64,000 nucleotides of DNA, taken from contig NZ_CP036433.1 in the NCBI RefSeq assembly GCF_007751035.1, positions 4,445,001-4,509,000 on the forward strand, written 5' to 3'. Below the pieces are notes generated by a model. It ran no database searches, was not told the DNA's origin, and worked only from the letters and a program-made list of their open reading frames with translations. Numbering within the stretch: position 1 is the stretch's first letter; each line of letters opens with the position of its first letter. Shown here one piece after another: positions 53,601 through 64,000 of the stretch. The translations under genes were made by a program, and so were the position numbers. The DNA comes from Lignipirellula cremea (GTDB lineage Bacteria; Planctomycetota; Planctomycetia; Pirellulales; Pirellulaceae).

Positions 53601-54006
53601 CGCCGCCAATCGAACTGTCCGCTTGTCCGACGATCACGCTTTGACGGAAGTCTGCTTGACCGATATCTCACTCGACGCGCTCGTCGATCGGCTGTTCGTG
53701 CAGATCCTTTCCCGCCCGCCGACAGCCAGCGAACGGGAGCTGTTCATGGCCGAACTGGCTGACGGTTTCGAGAATCGCCGCCGTTTGTCCGAGCCGAAGC
53801 AGCCATCGAACATCATCCGCTATCGAAATCCGGTTTCCTGGTCCAACCATTTGAACTTCAGGGCGACCGAGATCAAACAGGAGCTGGAGCGTTTGACGAA
53901 CGAAGGCGATCCGCCGACGCGCCGTCTGGACCCTGTCTGGCGCGTCAAAGTCGAAGACGCCCTGTGGGCCCTGATTAACTCGCCGGAGTTTGTCTTTATT
54001 CCGTGA
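50605..54006 (+). CDS. Secreted LamG + DUF1549 + DUF1553 protein with CxxCH motif
   Basis: 1133 residues. The signal peptide MHLSRSLACLVFGSLLSCCG is cleaved near SAGAEA. A LamG/concanavalin-like domain covers about 35-300 (VAYWRFDGEKPLQNLAKGAA, ITLEAWVNPRG, FSGFLDEVAIYRQALSPERM), suggesting carbohydrate or ligand binding. A beta-rich region (about 320-475) follows, then DUF1549 (about 550-770; DDAFLRRVTLDTVGRIPTPA) with the heme-type motif CARCH at 713-717, and DUF1553 (about 800-1080; RLWARYFGRGLVATPDDWHD). The C-terminus ends in the usual ALINSPEFVFIP. It is followed by its DUF1501 partner with a 72-base gap. Function is unproven, and role in extracellular polysaccharide handling is a family-level guess. 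Confidence 0.85.
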   Translation: MHLSRSLACLVFGSLLSCCGPWSAGAEATPALPYDQIILSDNPVAYWRFDGEKPLQNLAKGAAGLATESVGAARLAKAGPQAGEYPLFTADNRGVELGGTRGYLKTTDPGEQSDLDFSLGDAITLEAWVNPRGLRDDQQVYIVGKGRTGNPGQVAANQNYALRLRAVDGQMRVSFLFRGEGTARDGGDEFHRWNSQEGFVADGRWRHVAVSYRFGDPGSIRGYINGQPTAGDWDIGGPTKAAPTVDNDDLWIGSSMGGKIDSTFSGFLDEVAIYRQALSPERMAARYQSNLKEPAVPDFSEAPRHAVLVEIVEDIPDAMQWNVVTPPPVEQFSQQAFALTDTPRKYNSHGVIIDRSNPFLVRSRTRKHFAGGEYDLLLRSRQAARLFIDGKLVAETKFLKPNGSGHEKVPELADPHAATYPLPPGHQETAVRVKLEPGEHHFRWECFVGGKNMRTEIGEPVVAFSHPGETPQVLTADAGDAEPFPLTTAAWEAFELGVRSQMLALNQRRRQEVSAEYSDYWSQRHDLARKELANWPDPQPPALADGMPANNAIDQFLAVPLKEAGVAPTALLEDDAFLRRVTLDTVGRIPTPAERTAFLKDPADTRRQLVIERLLENPEWADHWTSYWQDVLAENPGILKPSLNNTGPFRWWIYESMLDNKPLDRFVTDLVMMEGSRYGGGTAGFGMATENDVPMAAKAHTLATAFLGVEMKCARCHDAPFHPFSQEDLFSIAAMLDRKPITLPKSSTVPPPPAGGREPAIESSLAPGAKIMPVWVFTSLSASDLPAGLTRNPEDARSVLAASITSPQNERFAQVTVNRLWARYFGRGLVATPDDWHDTDASHPELLKFLARELVLSGYDMKHVSRLILQSHAYQRATADKGTDPALFAGPQRRRLSAEQLLDSLFVAADKQLYAEPLTLDPEGRRSVSTFLNLGTPHRAWEFTSMSNERDRPALALPMAQSLIDLMLAFGWRDSRPNPLTVREEPATVLQPLSIANGVAANRTVRLSDDHALTEVCLTDISLDALVDRLFVQILSRPPTASERELFMAELADGFENRRRLSEPKQPSNIIRYRNPVSWSNHLNFRATEIKQELERLTNEGDPPTRRLDPVWRVKVEDALWALINSPEFVFIP

Positions 54007-54078
54007 TTGGCATTCGCCCTGTGTCGCCCTTTTCTGGACTATGCTGCTGCGTTCCGCTTTTTTGCTCGTGTATTTGCT

Positions 54079-55386
<1,308 letters not shown>

Positions 55387-55536
55387 CGGCTGCTGCCCAC
55401 AATCGTTCTTTCAAGGCGTTGCAAGAGAAACGTGGGCGGTTCGCCGGGGGAAGCGGTCTCGCGTTAAACGCCAGTCCCCGCATACAATAGCGGCGGACCG
55501 GCCTTCACGGAAATTGACCGCCACGGAAGCTCACAC

Positions 55537-56694
55537 ATGGCAAAGAAGAAAACGGCGAAAAAGGCGACGCAGGCCGTCGCTCGACCGCCGGTGGAACTTA
55601 GCGAACGCGATATCCGCACTCTCGAACAACTGGGAAAGCTGGCCGACGACGTCGTCGGCAGGGCGACCGGCCGCCAGGAACTGCGGCTCGATATTCCCAC
55701 GCGAGCCCTTTCGAACGTGCGCTACAACAAATCCAAAGGCTTCCTCGAAATGGGGAAGAATACGAATCAGCGTCAGTTATTCAACCTGTCGCAAGCCAAA
55801 AGCTACATGCAGACCATGCTGGTCAGCCGCGGCTGCAAGGACCTGATCGATCAGGGGAAGAACACCAGTATCCGAGGTTTGTTCTACCTGCTCAAACACA
55901 CCATCGCCGGCGCCAAGGAAGATACTTTCGCCACTCAGGGCGAGTGCGATCCCATTATCGAAGATGTCGAAGTTCTGCTCGACAGCCTGCGTGAAGAACT
56001 GCACCTGTTCGCCCAGAGCAAAGGCGTCATGGTCGGCAACATTGTGCTCCGCGACAACGGCGACCAGATCGATTGCGCCCGGATGGGCAGCGGCGGTTAC
56101 GCCGTGCCTTCGATCGTGGAGCCCGAGTCGATCCAGTTTGAAAAGTGCGACGCCAAATTCATCCTGCATGTCGAAAAAGACACCGTCTGGCAGCGATTTA
56201 ACGAAGACAAGTTCTGGCGCACGCACAACTGCATTCTCATCCACGGCGGCGGTCAGCCCCCCCGCGGCGTAAGGCGGTTACTGCATCGGCTACACAACGA
56301 GCTGAAACTGCCGCTGTACTGCGTGCTCGATAACGATCCCTGGGGATATTACATTTACAGCGTGATCAAACAGGGCTCGATCAACCTGGCGTTTGAGTCA
56401 AAGCGGATGGCGATCCCCGACGCCAAATTCCTCGGGCTTCGCAGCATTGATTTTGAACGCTGCGACCTGTCCGACAGCGTGACGATCGATCTCAACGAAA
56501 AAGATGTCGTCCGGGCCAAGCAGATCGCCAAATATCCCTGGTTCGAAGGGAAACCGAAATGGCAGCGCGAGATTAAAAAGATGCTGGAGAACGGCTTCAA
56601 GCTCGAAGTGGAAGCGCTCATCAGCAAGGATATTTCCTACGTGACGGAACAGTACGTGCCGGAACGCCTTGCCAACCGGGACTGGCTGGACTAA
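55537..56694 (+). CDS. top6A: DNA topoisomerase VI subunit A (Spo11/Top6A family)
   Basis: 385 residues. The WHD part contains NTSIRGLFYLLKH with the catalytic Tyr117. The Toprim part has FILHVEKD (Glu213), ILIHGGGQPPRGVRRLLHRL and VLDNDPWGYYIYS (Asp265, Asp267), the conserved metal site. An N-terminal Lys-rich tail (MAKKKTAKKATQ) and the rest match archaeal Top6A end to end. Topoisomerase VI relaxes and decatenates DNA by cutting both strands, but needs the ATPase subunit B, which is normally adjacent and is not found within this window. A -10-like TACAAT is at 55483-55488. Bacterial Top6A is sporadic but known in Planctomycetes. Confidence 0.85.
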   Translation: MAKKKTAKKATQAVARPPVELSERDIRTLEQLGKLADDVVGRATGRQELRLDIPTRALSNVRYNKSKGFLEMGKNTNQRQLFNLSQAKSYMQTMLVSRGCKDLIDQGKNTSIRGLFYLLKHTIAGAKEDTFATQGECDPIIEDVEVLLDSLREELHLFAQSKGVMVGNIVLRDNGDQIDCARMGSGGYAVPSIVEPESIQFEKCDAKFILHVEKDTVWQRFNEDKFWRTHNCILIHGGGQPPRGVRRLLHRLHNELKLPLYCVLDNDPWGYYIYSVIKQGSINLAFESKRMAIPDAKFLGLRSIDFERCDLSDSVTIDLNEKDVVRAKQIAKYPWFEGKPKWQREIKKMLENGFKLEVEALISKDISYVTEQYVPERLANRDWLD

Positions 56695-56926
56695 CGCCCT
56701 GTCTTTCCCTGGCGGATCCGGCCACGGGTCCACTACGGCGTCGCGGCAGCATTGATCCTCCAGGAATAACGTCCTGGGGGACTTGCTTCCCTCTTCAGAA
56801 CGCGCTCTCTGCGCAGTTTGACCTGGCAGATTCAACTTGCCGTGGTTGCCGTTCCCGGGTACAGTCCGGCCGAAAGATTCTAAGACAAGGGCTCCTGGAA
56901 ATCTTGCGAACGGATGAAGGTGGAAA

Positions 56927-58222
56927 ATGATTGTCGATACATTCTGTTCATCGCCCATCGGCGGTGCGGGAAACGCCGCGAATAACCTGCACCAGGGGTT
57001 GTTGTCGGCCGGCGTCACGAGCCGTTTCTGGCATGCGCAGCGCGCCAAGCTGACCAATCTCGACCACACGTACCAGCCGCTGGAAGGGCCCGATTCCCAT
57101 GAAACCTCCTGGACCGAGAAAGCTGGCCTGGTCGCTCGCTCGGTCGGATTAAGGGTGCAGCGCTGGCAGGCCAAATACCAGCGACCTGCCGGGTTCGATC
57201 TGTTCACCGATCCGTACGCCAAAACACCGACGCCCTGGAAGCCGGAAATCGTGGGGGAGATTGTCCATCTCCACTGGATATCCCGCGTGATTGACTATCC
57301 CAGTTTTTTCGCCAGCCTGCCCGACGATTTGCCGATTGTCTGGACGCTGCACGACATGAATCCACTCACTGGCGGCTGCCACTACTCGGCAGGGTGCGAC
57401 CAGTACCGGTCCGGCTGCGGCAATTGCCCGCAACTCCATTGGCGCGGGCAGAAGGATCTTTCGCAGCGCTGGTTCGCCGAGAAACAGCTGGCCCTGCAGG
57501 GCAAGAACTTGCATATCGTAGCCCCCAGCCAGTGGCTGACAGATCTGGCCAGGGAGGCGCCGATGTTTGCAGAGGCGAAAAGCTTTCAGCGGATTCCTAA
57601 CGGCTTTAACCTGCAGACCTTTCGCCCGCACGCCAAAGCGTCCGCCCGGAAAATTCTGGGTTTGCCGAAGGATAAAGTCATTATCGGTTTTGGGGCAGAG
57701 CACCTGGGCGAACACCGCAAGGGCTTCGCCGAACTGCTGCAGGCCTTGTGCTGCTTGTCGACGGAGGCGCCGGTCGAGTGCCTGGTATTCGGCGCCGGCC
57801 GCATCCCGCCCGACGAGCAGTTGCCGCCAATTCACTCGCTGGGCTACGTCAACGGAGCGAACCGCTTGGCGCTGGTGTACTCGGCGTGCGACCTGTTTGT
57901 GCTGCCGTCGCTGGAAGACAACGCCCCGCAGACCGCCCTGGAAGCCATGGCCTGCGGTACGCCGGTGGTGGCGTTCGATGCGGGCGGCGTGCCCGACTAT
58001 GTGATTCCCGAGGAGACCGGCATGCTGGCCGGCCATGGCGATGCAACCGAACTGGCCGCCTGTATGTCGATCCTGATTGATAACCGGGAGCTCCGGCAAC
58101 AGCTGGGGGCCGGGGCGCGAAAGCTGATCGAACAGGACTTTGAACAGTCCGTGATGACGGAACGTTACCTGGAGTTGTATCGCAACATTTCCAGCCCAGC
58201 CGAGCTGCGCCGGTCCGCCTGA
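56927..58222 (+). CDS. GT4-type (GT-B) glycosyltransferase
   Basis: 431 residues. It is a two-Rossmann GT-B enzyme. The N-terminal domain starts MIVDTFCSSPIGGAGNAANN (GGAG acceptor/phosphate loop) and has VHLHWISRVIDYPSFFASLP and a Cys-rich TLHDMNPLTGGCHYSAGCDQ stretch seen in some WcaL/exopolysaccharide enzymes. The C-terminal domain carries the GT4 E-x7-E motif region SLEDNAPQTALEAMACGTPV. The nucleotide-sugar donor cannot be told. A GGTGGAAA ribosome-binding site precedes ATG 56927. Its 3' end comes within two bases of the convergent recQ stop. Confidence 0.85.
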   Translation: MIVDTFCSSPIGGAGNAANNLHQGLLSAGVTSRFWHAQRAKLTNLDHTYQPLEGPDSHETSWTEKAGLVARSVGLRVQRWQAKYQRPAGFDLFTDPYAKTPTPWKPEIVGEIVHLHWISRVIDYPSFFASLPDDLPIVWTLHDMNPLTGGCHYSAGCDQYRSGCGNCPQLHWRGQKDLSQRWFAEKQLALQGKNLHIVAPSQWLTDLAREAPMFAEAKSFQRIPNGFNLQTFRPHAKASARKILGLPKDKVIIGFGAEHLGEHRKGFAELLQALCCLSTEAPVECLVFGAGRIPPDEQLPPIHSLGYVNGANRLALVYSACDLFVLPSLEDNAPQTALEAMACGTPVVAFDAGGVPDYVIPEETGMLAGHGDATELAACMSILIDNRELRQQLGAGARKLIEQDFEQSVMTERYLELYRNISSPAELRRSA

Positions 58223-58223
58223 G

Positions 58224-60167
58224 CTATGCCGGTCCGCTTGAGCCTCGTTTCCGCTGCAGCAACTGCTCAGCAAACTCCCGAATCCGCGGGTAAGGCGTCG
58301 ACGATAACACGCCAAACAGCTCGTTTGAGCTGAGTTTGGCTTTGGTAAACGCCGGCGACGTCACCCCGCATAAAAAGCGGGACAGGGTCACCGGCTCTTT
58401 CAGGATTCGCTTGCTGTCCGGCGGCAACGCGCCCAATCGGCCTGCCAGCGATTCCGGTATGCTCCCGGCGTCGCGATCCGGCAGCCGCACCGGGGCCTGG
58501 TCCAGGCAGACGGAGCAGTGGCCGCAGCCTTCGCGGCGTTCTTCGCCAAAGTGCTCGCACAGCCGGTTGGTGCGGCAGTCTTCGGCCTCGATGAACTCCA
58601 CCACCTGCTGCAGACGTTCGATCTCGCGATCCTCAAAATCGGTCATCCGATGATGCAGGTCCTCAATCAGGTCGGCCAGCGAGTCGGGCGACTTCAGCCG
58701 GCGGAACCGCAGGCGAACGCCTTCGGTCTTGACCGTCATCAGCCCTTTTTCCGCCAGGTAATCCAGCGTGCGGATCAACTTCTCGCGCGGCTGCTGCAGC
58801 TTCTCTGCCGCGGCCGCCACATCCAGCGTGAACCAGGTTTTTCCTTTTTTGGCCTGGCGGAACAGGTTCTGCAGGAAGGTTTGCCGGTCGGCGTCAAACC
58901 CTTCCAGCATTTTTTTCGACGGCACGTGCGGCTGGAATTTGAAGAGCGTCACCACCGGCGTGCCGCCTTCCAGGTAGCCGTCCAGCTCCAGGTAGGTGAG
59001 CAGCGTCCTCACGATAATCTGTTTCAGATCGTGGTCGCGGGCCAGCTCGTACAGGCTCACATCAAAGTCTTCCGGCTGGGCGAAAATACTGCGAATCAGA
59101 CCGTCGATCGCGGTTCCCGAAGGCGTATCGCCATAGACAAAGTTCTCCAGCGTGTTCAGGTCGTCAGCGCAGGCCAGCACATCGCAGACTGAGGGGTTTC
59201 CATCCCGACCGGCGCGGCCGATCTCCTGCGAGTAGTTCTCCAGGCTCTTGGGCAGGTTGTAATGATAGACATAACGGATGTTCGCTTTGTCGACTCCCAT
59301 CCCAAAGGCAATCGTCGCCGCCACGATTGCGTCGTCTGACTCCATGAACCATTCCTGCACCTGGGTGCGGTCGGCCGTATCCATCCCCGCGTGATACGCC
59401 TTGGCCGGCAGTCCGGCCCGCTGCAGCCGGGAGGCGACTTCCATCGCCGTCCGCTGCAAGGTGACGTAGACAATCGTGGGACCGACGGGGCGCTCGCGGA
59501 GCTTCTGCAGCAGCAGAGTATCTCGCCCGGCCCCGGAAACGGACTCGGCCAGCAGCGTCAAATTGGGCCGATAAAAGCCGGTGCAGACGGCGTTTTCCGG
59601 CGCAATCTGGAACACGCGGCACATATCGTTCAACACCGCCGGCGTCGCGGTCGCCGTGAGGGCCAGGATCCGTTCCGCTTTGCACTGGGCCGCAAAACCC
59701 GCCAGTTTGAGGTAGTCGGGCCGAAAGTTATGGCCCCATTCCGAGATGCAGTGCGCTTCATCGACTGCGAACAAAGAAATCTTGTGCTGCAGCAGCGTTT
59801 CGCGAAATCGCTCGTTGGCGAACCGCTCCGGCGCCGCGTATAACAGCTTGAGCGCGCCGGATCGCAGGTCCTGCATCGTTTGCTGGTATTCGCCGCTGGT
59901 CAGCGTGGAGTCGATCTTTTGCGCAGCGACGCCGCGCCGCTTCAGGGCATCGATCTGGTCCTTCATCAAGGCGATCAGCGGGGAGACGACGACCGTCAGT
60001 CCAGGCAGCAGGACGGCCGGCAACTGATAGCACAGCGACTTTCCGCCGCCGGTGGGAAACACGGCGGCCGCCGAATGCCCTCCCATCAGGGCGGAGATCG
60101 TCTTTTTTTGTCCCGGCATGAACTGGCTGTGTCCAAACTGGTCAAGCAGCACCTGTTCCAGATCCAT
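58224..60167 (-). CDS. recQ: ATP-dependent DNA helicase RecQ
   Basis: 647 residues. SF2 helicase motifs: motif 0 region FGHSQFMPGQ, Walker A FPTGGGKSLCYQLPA (motif I), AVDEAHCISEWGHNFRPDYL (DEAH box plus the RecQ aromatic loop), LALTATATP, and IGRAGRDGNPS (motif VI). The RecQ-Ct zinc-binding Cys set is present (CRTNRLCEHFGEERREGCGH then CSVC). The C-terminal 120 residues do not show a clear HRDC domain. RecQ unwinds 3'-tailed duplexes, Holliday junctions and forks in recombination repair. It is convergent with the GT4 gene; no recombination partner is adjacent. Confidence 0.9.
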   Translation of the reverse strand: MDLEQVLLDQFGHSQFMPGQKKTISALMGGHSAAAVFPTGGGKSLCYQLPAVLLPGLTVVVSPLIALMKDQIDALKRRGVAAQKIDSTLTSGEYQQTMQDLRSGALKLLYAAPERFANERFRETLLQHKISLFAVDEAHCISEWGHNFRPDYLKLAGFAAQCKAERILALTATATPAVLNDMCRVFQIAPENAVCTGFYRPNLTLLAESVSGAGRDTLLLQKLRERPVGPTIVYVTLQRTAMEVASRLQRAGLPAKAYHAGMDTADRTQVQEWFMESDDAIVAATIAFGMGVDKANIRYVYHYNLPKSLENYSQEIGRAGRDGNPSVCDVLACADDLNTLENFVYGDTPSGTAIDGLIRSIFAQPEDFDVSLYELARDHDLKQIIVRTLLTYLELDGYLEGGTPVVTLFKFQPHVPSKKMLEGFDADRQTFLQNLFRQAKKGKTWFTLDVAAAAEKLQQPREKLIRTLDYLAEKGLMTVKTEGVRLRFRRLKSPDSLADLIEDLHHRMTDFEDREIERLQQVVEFIEAEDCRTNRLCEHFGEERREGCGHCSVCLDQAPVRLPDRDAGSIPESLAGRLGALPPDSKRILKEPVTLSRFLCGVTSPAFTKAKLSSNELFGVLSSTPYPRIREFAEQLLQRKRGSSGPA

Positions 60168-60390
60168 CGCGGCCGCCCTTTCGCGTTGCGCAGCGTTCCT
60201 TGAGGCAGAGGTTTCCTGGCGTTAGTTTAGGCGTCGCCCTGTCGTTTTCCACCCCGTGATGGTCGCCGCGGCCCGCAGGAGCGGCAGGAATTGATCGGTT
60301 TTTGGCCCAAACCGGGCGATTTCGTAGTAAACTGGAGTGACCCCTTTGATGAAATTCGCCACTTTGATGTACTCCAAGGACTCTACGATC

Positions 60391-60924
60391 ATGCGTTTTA
60401 CTGCTTCCCTTTTGCTGGGCGTCTGCCTGCTGTCGGGTACGGTGTATGCCCAGGGGCGCGGACCAGAACTGGCCACGCCGCCTGCGGCCGAGCCCCTGCC
60501 GATGCCGTCGCCTTCGGCTCCGCCGCTTAACGGGCCTGTGGTGCAAGGGCCGTCAGTCATGGCGCCGCCTTACCTGCCGCAGGCGCCGATTGCCGAAGCG
60601 GTAGTGACCTCGCATTACCCGGCGATTCCGGTCAGCCAGCGGAATATCCGCTATGCGCACCATCCCACGTTGTTCAAAACCCGTTCGCCCGAACACGTTC
60701 CGCCGCTGGAAACAGTGCTGCTGGTGGAAGACCCGTGCCAGCCTGGCTGCATGGTGGCGGTGCCAGTCTGCCTGCCGGGCTGTTGCCTGGATGAACCGAT
60801 CACGCACTCCGCCGTGGGACTGCTGGGCCGGGGCTTTGTCACCTATCGTTACAGCTGCGGCTATCGCCTGAAGTTGATTTTCGACCGCGACGGCGATGTG
60901 GTTGTGCACTCGTTCGGTCGTTAG
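60391..60924 (+). CDS. Small secreted Pro-rich protein of unknown function
   Basis: 177 residues. The signal peptide MRFTASLLLGVCLLSGTVYA is cleaved near AQGRG. A Pro-rich stretch (about 22-75, PPAAEPLPMPSPSAPP) is followed by a small conserved-looking domain with Cys pairs (EDPCQPGCMVAVPVCLPGCC) and a strand-rich C-terminus (FVTYRYSCGYRLKLIFDRDG, DVVVHSFGR). Several Cys suggest disulfides or metal binding in the periplasm. No known family was recognised. ATG 60391 was chosen for the signal peptide; the frame opens 54 bases earlier. Monocistronic. Confidence 0.65.
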   Translation: MRFTASLLLGVCLLSGTVYAQGRGPELATPPAAEPLPMPSPSAPPLNGPVVQGPSVMAPPYLPQAPIAEAVVTSHYPAIPVSQRNIRYAHHPTLFKTRSPEHVPPLETVLLVEDPCQPGCMVAVPVCLPGCCLDEPITHSAVGLLGRGFVTYRYSCGYRLKLIFDRDGDVVVHSFGR

Positions 60925-61076
60925 AACCGGGTGCAGCAGGCGGCGGTCGTAGTCTGTCGGCGCTGCCGCGAAGTTGTTCCTGTGGAACGATTAACGAAGA
61001 CAGACGAGATTCAATGGCCAGCCGGGCCAGTCGTCCTGGCACGGATGCACTACGCACCAGGGAGAGGACCATTCGC

Positions 61077-61589
61077 ATGCAGGCTGACGAATTACGCGCC
61101 ATGCAGGCTCCGCTGAAGGAGCAGTACCAGCAGGACCCGGCGACGGCGCTGGTGACCCTGCGCTCGACCGGAACGCTGGGCGAAGGCTTGACCTGCGGCG
61201 TGCAGACTGGCCAGGCCCTGGTGGAAGCGGGACTCCACCCGGCGACCGGCGGGGATGGCTTGTCCGCCTGCTCGGGCAACATGCTGCTGGAAGCGCTCGC
61301 CGCCTGCTGGGGCGTCACGCTGCGGGCGGTGGCTACCGCCCTGGAGATATCGGTTCGCGGTGGACGGATCGAAGTCGAAGGCGATCTCGACTTCCGTGGC
61401 ACGCTCGGCGTCGACAAGGAAACGCCGGTCGGCTTCAGGGCGATTCGCCTGAAGCTGGAACTGGACACCGACGCTTCTGAAGAGCAGCAGGCCTTGCTGC
61501 TCAAGCTGAGCAAGCGGTACTGCGTGGTGTATCAGACGCTCGTGAATAGTCCGCCGCTCGAAGTCATCGCTAATTCGGCGGCGGACTGA
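61077..61589 (+). CDS. OsmC-family peroxide/hydroperoxide resistance protein
   Basis: 170 residues. The OsmC fold is recognisable, with the peroxidatic cysteines in EALAACWGVTLRAVATALEI (Cys77) and KRYCVVYQTLVNSPPLEV (Cys149). OsmC/Ohr proteins are dimeric thiol peroxidases reducing organic hydroperoxides. An additional Cys65 (GLSACSGNMLLEAL) is near the first. ATG 61077 has GGGAGAGGA eight bases upstream; the open frame starts 63 bases earlier. Monocistronic and convergent with the next gene. Confidence 0.85.
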   Translation: MQADELRAMQAPLKEQYQQDPATALVTLRSTGTLGEGLTCGVQTGQALVEAGLHPATGGDGLSACSGNMLLEALAACWGVTLRAVATALEISVRGGRIEVEGDLDFRGTLGVDKETPVGFRAIRLKLELDTDASEEQQALLLKLSKRYCVVYQTLVNSPPLEVIANSAAD

Positions 61590-61628
61590 TTCTGATGGAC
61601 GAGGCCCAGCTGCTCAAATCCGGCGTGC

Positions 61629-62660
<1,032 letters not shown>

Positions 62661-62784
62661 CGGTTCGCTTTCTCAGATAGGGGAGGAGTCAGGCTGCGTA
62701 GCATTCCCTTGCTGGTCCGGGCGGCCGGCTCAACGGACCGGCGATGTGGCGCCGGTCCGAAGGAATGCGGGGGCGGTCAGACCG

Positions 62785-64000
62785 TTAGCGTTTGAAATCG
62801 CCCACGTTGGGGACGGACTCAAAGGTGTGCGGGCCAAAGTAACGCAAGCTGACCAGCGGTTCGCTGCCGGTGTTCTCGACTTCCACGCCGGCTGCGGCGG
62901 CTTCGGCCGAGATGAACACCTCGTCTTCGGTCTCCTGGCCAAAGCGAATCATGGCGGGCGTCTGCAGGGCGAGCGAGCCGATGCGGCCTTTCCCTTGGAC
63001 GGTAATCCAGCCGCTGGCGCCGGGGTCCTTGAGGGTGCATTTGGCGCCGGGCTGCAGCGTCAGCTCTTTGGCGGTGAACAGCTGCTCGCCGTCGACCAGG
63101 CCGTAAACAATCCACAGATCTTCCCAGCCTTCGCCGGCGTCGCTGGGAATCGGTTCCAGGTAGTTATTATCTTTGAAATTGGGGTCGATGTTCTTTTCCC
63201 AGTCCAGCTGACCGACAATGAAATCCAGGTCCTGGTGTTTTTCGGCCGGCATGTCTTTGACCAGCAGCGACCAGGGCACTTCGCGGCCTTCCACCAGCGA
63301 CTGGTACATGCCGAACACATCGCTGCCCCACTGCGGTTCATACGTGCAGAGCGAACCGGGCGCATGCAGCACACCGGGCGGAATCAGCCAGCCGGTGCCG
63401 CGTTGCAAGCGGTACGCCTTGGACAGATCCAGAATGCCGTTGTCGCCGCGGCTCCAGTTTTCCAGGCACTTCCGCACCTGCTGTTTGGTGGTGCCGGGCT
63501 CCAGTCCCATGAAGGTGTAGGGGAAGTTGTTGTCGCAGTTGTTGTACTGCGGCGGGAAGTAATAGCTTTCCGGCTTCCCTTCCTGCCCGGTCAGTTTGGC
63601 GTCGGCGAAGCTCTGATGCATGTGATGGGGGATCGGCCCCATGTTGTCGAAGAACTTCGAGTACACGGGCCAGCGACCATATTTGTCGAACATGGCCTTG
63701 CCGATAAGTCGTTCGCCCGCTTCGGCGACGGCGTGTTTCAACTGCAGGTGCTGCCCTTCAAAGGTGCAGAAGGACTGGCCTTCGTGCCAGACGCGGCCTT
63801 CGTTCGCGGCGTCGGTCGTACTGGCGAACCAGCGTTCGTCGATCCCGCCGCGGCTGGCGCCGTATGCGTAATAATCGTTGGGGTGCAGTTTGATGCGTTT
63901 GCCCGGATGCAGAAAGCTGCGGGGGACCCAGGTGGGGGCCAGTCGCAGCAAGCCGCCGCCTGCATCCAGGGCGCTATCAAGGACTTTGGCGATGCTGTCG
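62785..64000 (-). CDS. Cupin-type phosphomannose-isomerase-like protein (5' end beyond window)
   Basis: At least 404 residues; the frame stays open to the window end, where it reads DSIAKVLDSALDAGGGLLRL, so the start codon lies outside. The first in-frame start-like codon inside is a TTG at 63951, which falls within the conserved part and is not the true start. A cupin metal site is visible: GPIPHHMHQSF (His-x-His), the Glu in GKPESYYF, and the His in GWLIPPGVLHAPG. This resembles class I mannose-6-phosphate isomerases, but the identity of the sugar is unproven. It precedes the TIM-barrel gene and probably works with it. Confidence 0.75.
   Translation of the reverse strand, partial: DSIAKVLDSALDAGGGLLRLAPTWVPRSFLHPGKRIKLHPNDYYAYGASRGGIDERWFASTTDAANEGRVWHEGQSFCTFEGQHLQLKHAVAEAGERLIGKAMFDKYGRWPVYSKFFDNMGPIPHHMHQSFADAKLTGQEGKPESYYFPPQYNNCDNNFPYTFMGLEPGTTKQQVRKCLENWSRGDNGILDLSKAYRLQRGTGWLIPPGVLHAPGSLCTYEPQWGSDVFGMYQSLVEGREVPWSLLVKDMPAEKHQDLDFIVGQLDWEKNIDPNFKDNNYLEPIPSDAGEGWEDLWIVYGLVDGEQLFTAKELTLQPGAKCTLKDPGASGWITVQGKGRIGSLALQTPAMIRFGQETEDEVFISAEAAAAGVEVENTGSEPLVSLRYFGPHTFESVPNVGDFKR

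Noticed and set aside
52102-53637. 511-codon leftward open frame
   Set aside because: It is the antisense shadow of the LamG-DUF1549 gene; its Arg/Gly/His-rich composition is typical of a shadow frame.

Overview
The window looks like a chromosomal segment of a planctomycete, most likely from the Pirellulaceae/Pirellulales side. The evidence is the high GC content and several family signatures: DUF1549/DUF1553 proteins with CxxCH motifs paired with Tat-signalled DUF1501 proteins, a PSCyt1-type cytochrome domain fused to WD40 repeats, DUF1571, DUF1569, Tat-exported sugar isomerase-like TIM barrels, bacterial topoisomerase VI subunit A, a SpoVG homologue with a zinc ribbon, and PqqD-M50-HlyD fusion proteins. 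This assignment rests on family knowledge; there is no rRNA in the window. No phage, insertion sequence, integrase or CRISPR array was found.

Layout. 1-8.1 kb is mostly housekeeping: a Dabb-domain secreted protein, a 29-residue very basic peptide followed by a strong terminator, an M50 site-2-type protease, a hemP-tonB pair, glnA, nadC, and purF on the opposite strand. 8.6-14.4 kb is a colinear set of DUF1549, DUF1501, WD40 and cytochrome-WD40 genes. 14.6-20.3 kb has a TIM-barrel isomerase, a DUF368 polyprenyl-phosphate-transporter-type protein, ispE overlapping a SpoVG-zinc-ribbon gene, a secreted WD40 protein and a DUF1569 protein. 20.3-25.8 kb is a three-gene minus-strand locus (GAF-GAF-HlyD, HlyD, PqqD-M50-HlyD) that looks like an envelope export or membrane-fusion machine. 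26.4-29.6 kb encodes a proline-rich PEGA protein and a lipoprotein related to flagellar P-ring FlgI with HEAT-like repeats. 30-34 kb is a minus-strand group: a Tat-exported hydroxypyruvate-isomerase-like protein, a heavily modified Nramp transporter and a short-chain epimerase homologue.

34.1-35.7 kb contains two Gly/Tyr-rich secreted proteins made by a tandem duplication that copied promoter, leader and terminator. 35.8-48 kb mixes a PhnP-like hydrolase, an aldo/keto reductase, a glycosyltransferase set (GT39-type, GT2-GtrA, twin 307-residue glycosyltransferases, GT11-type), a CbiA-like protein that has lost its catalytic residues, and a DUF1571 protein. 48-50.5 kb is an RNA-processing block: tRNA-Lys(UUU), an MnmA/ThiI-like thiolation enzyme and rnc, with a long hairpin in the rnc leader. 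50.6-55.4 kb is a second DUF1549/DUF1553-DUF1501 pair, here with an N-terminal LamG domain. 55.5-64 kb holds an orphan topoisomerase VI A subunit, a GT4 glycosyltransferase, recQ, a small secreted protein, an OsmC protein, and two sugar-metabolism proteins, the last cut by the window end.

The observations I rate highest are the CbiA-like pseudoenzyme (41.6-42.9 kb), the Nramp homologue carrying a cadherin-like extracytoplasmic insert (31.2-33.0 kb), the SpoVG-zinc-ribbon protein, the FlgI-like lipoprotein away from other flagellar genes, the GAF/HlyD/M50 locus, and the candidate RNase III autoregulatory hairpin. No complete, unambiguous new defence or biosynthetic system was seen; these are unusual single proteins or small loci. 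Start codons were chosen by ribosome-binding site and family alignment and often differ from the longest open frame.
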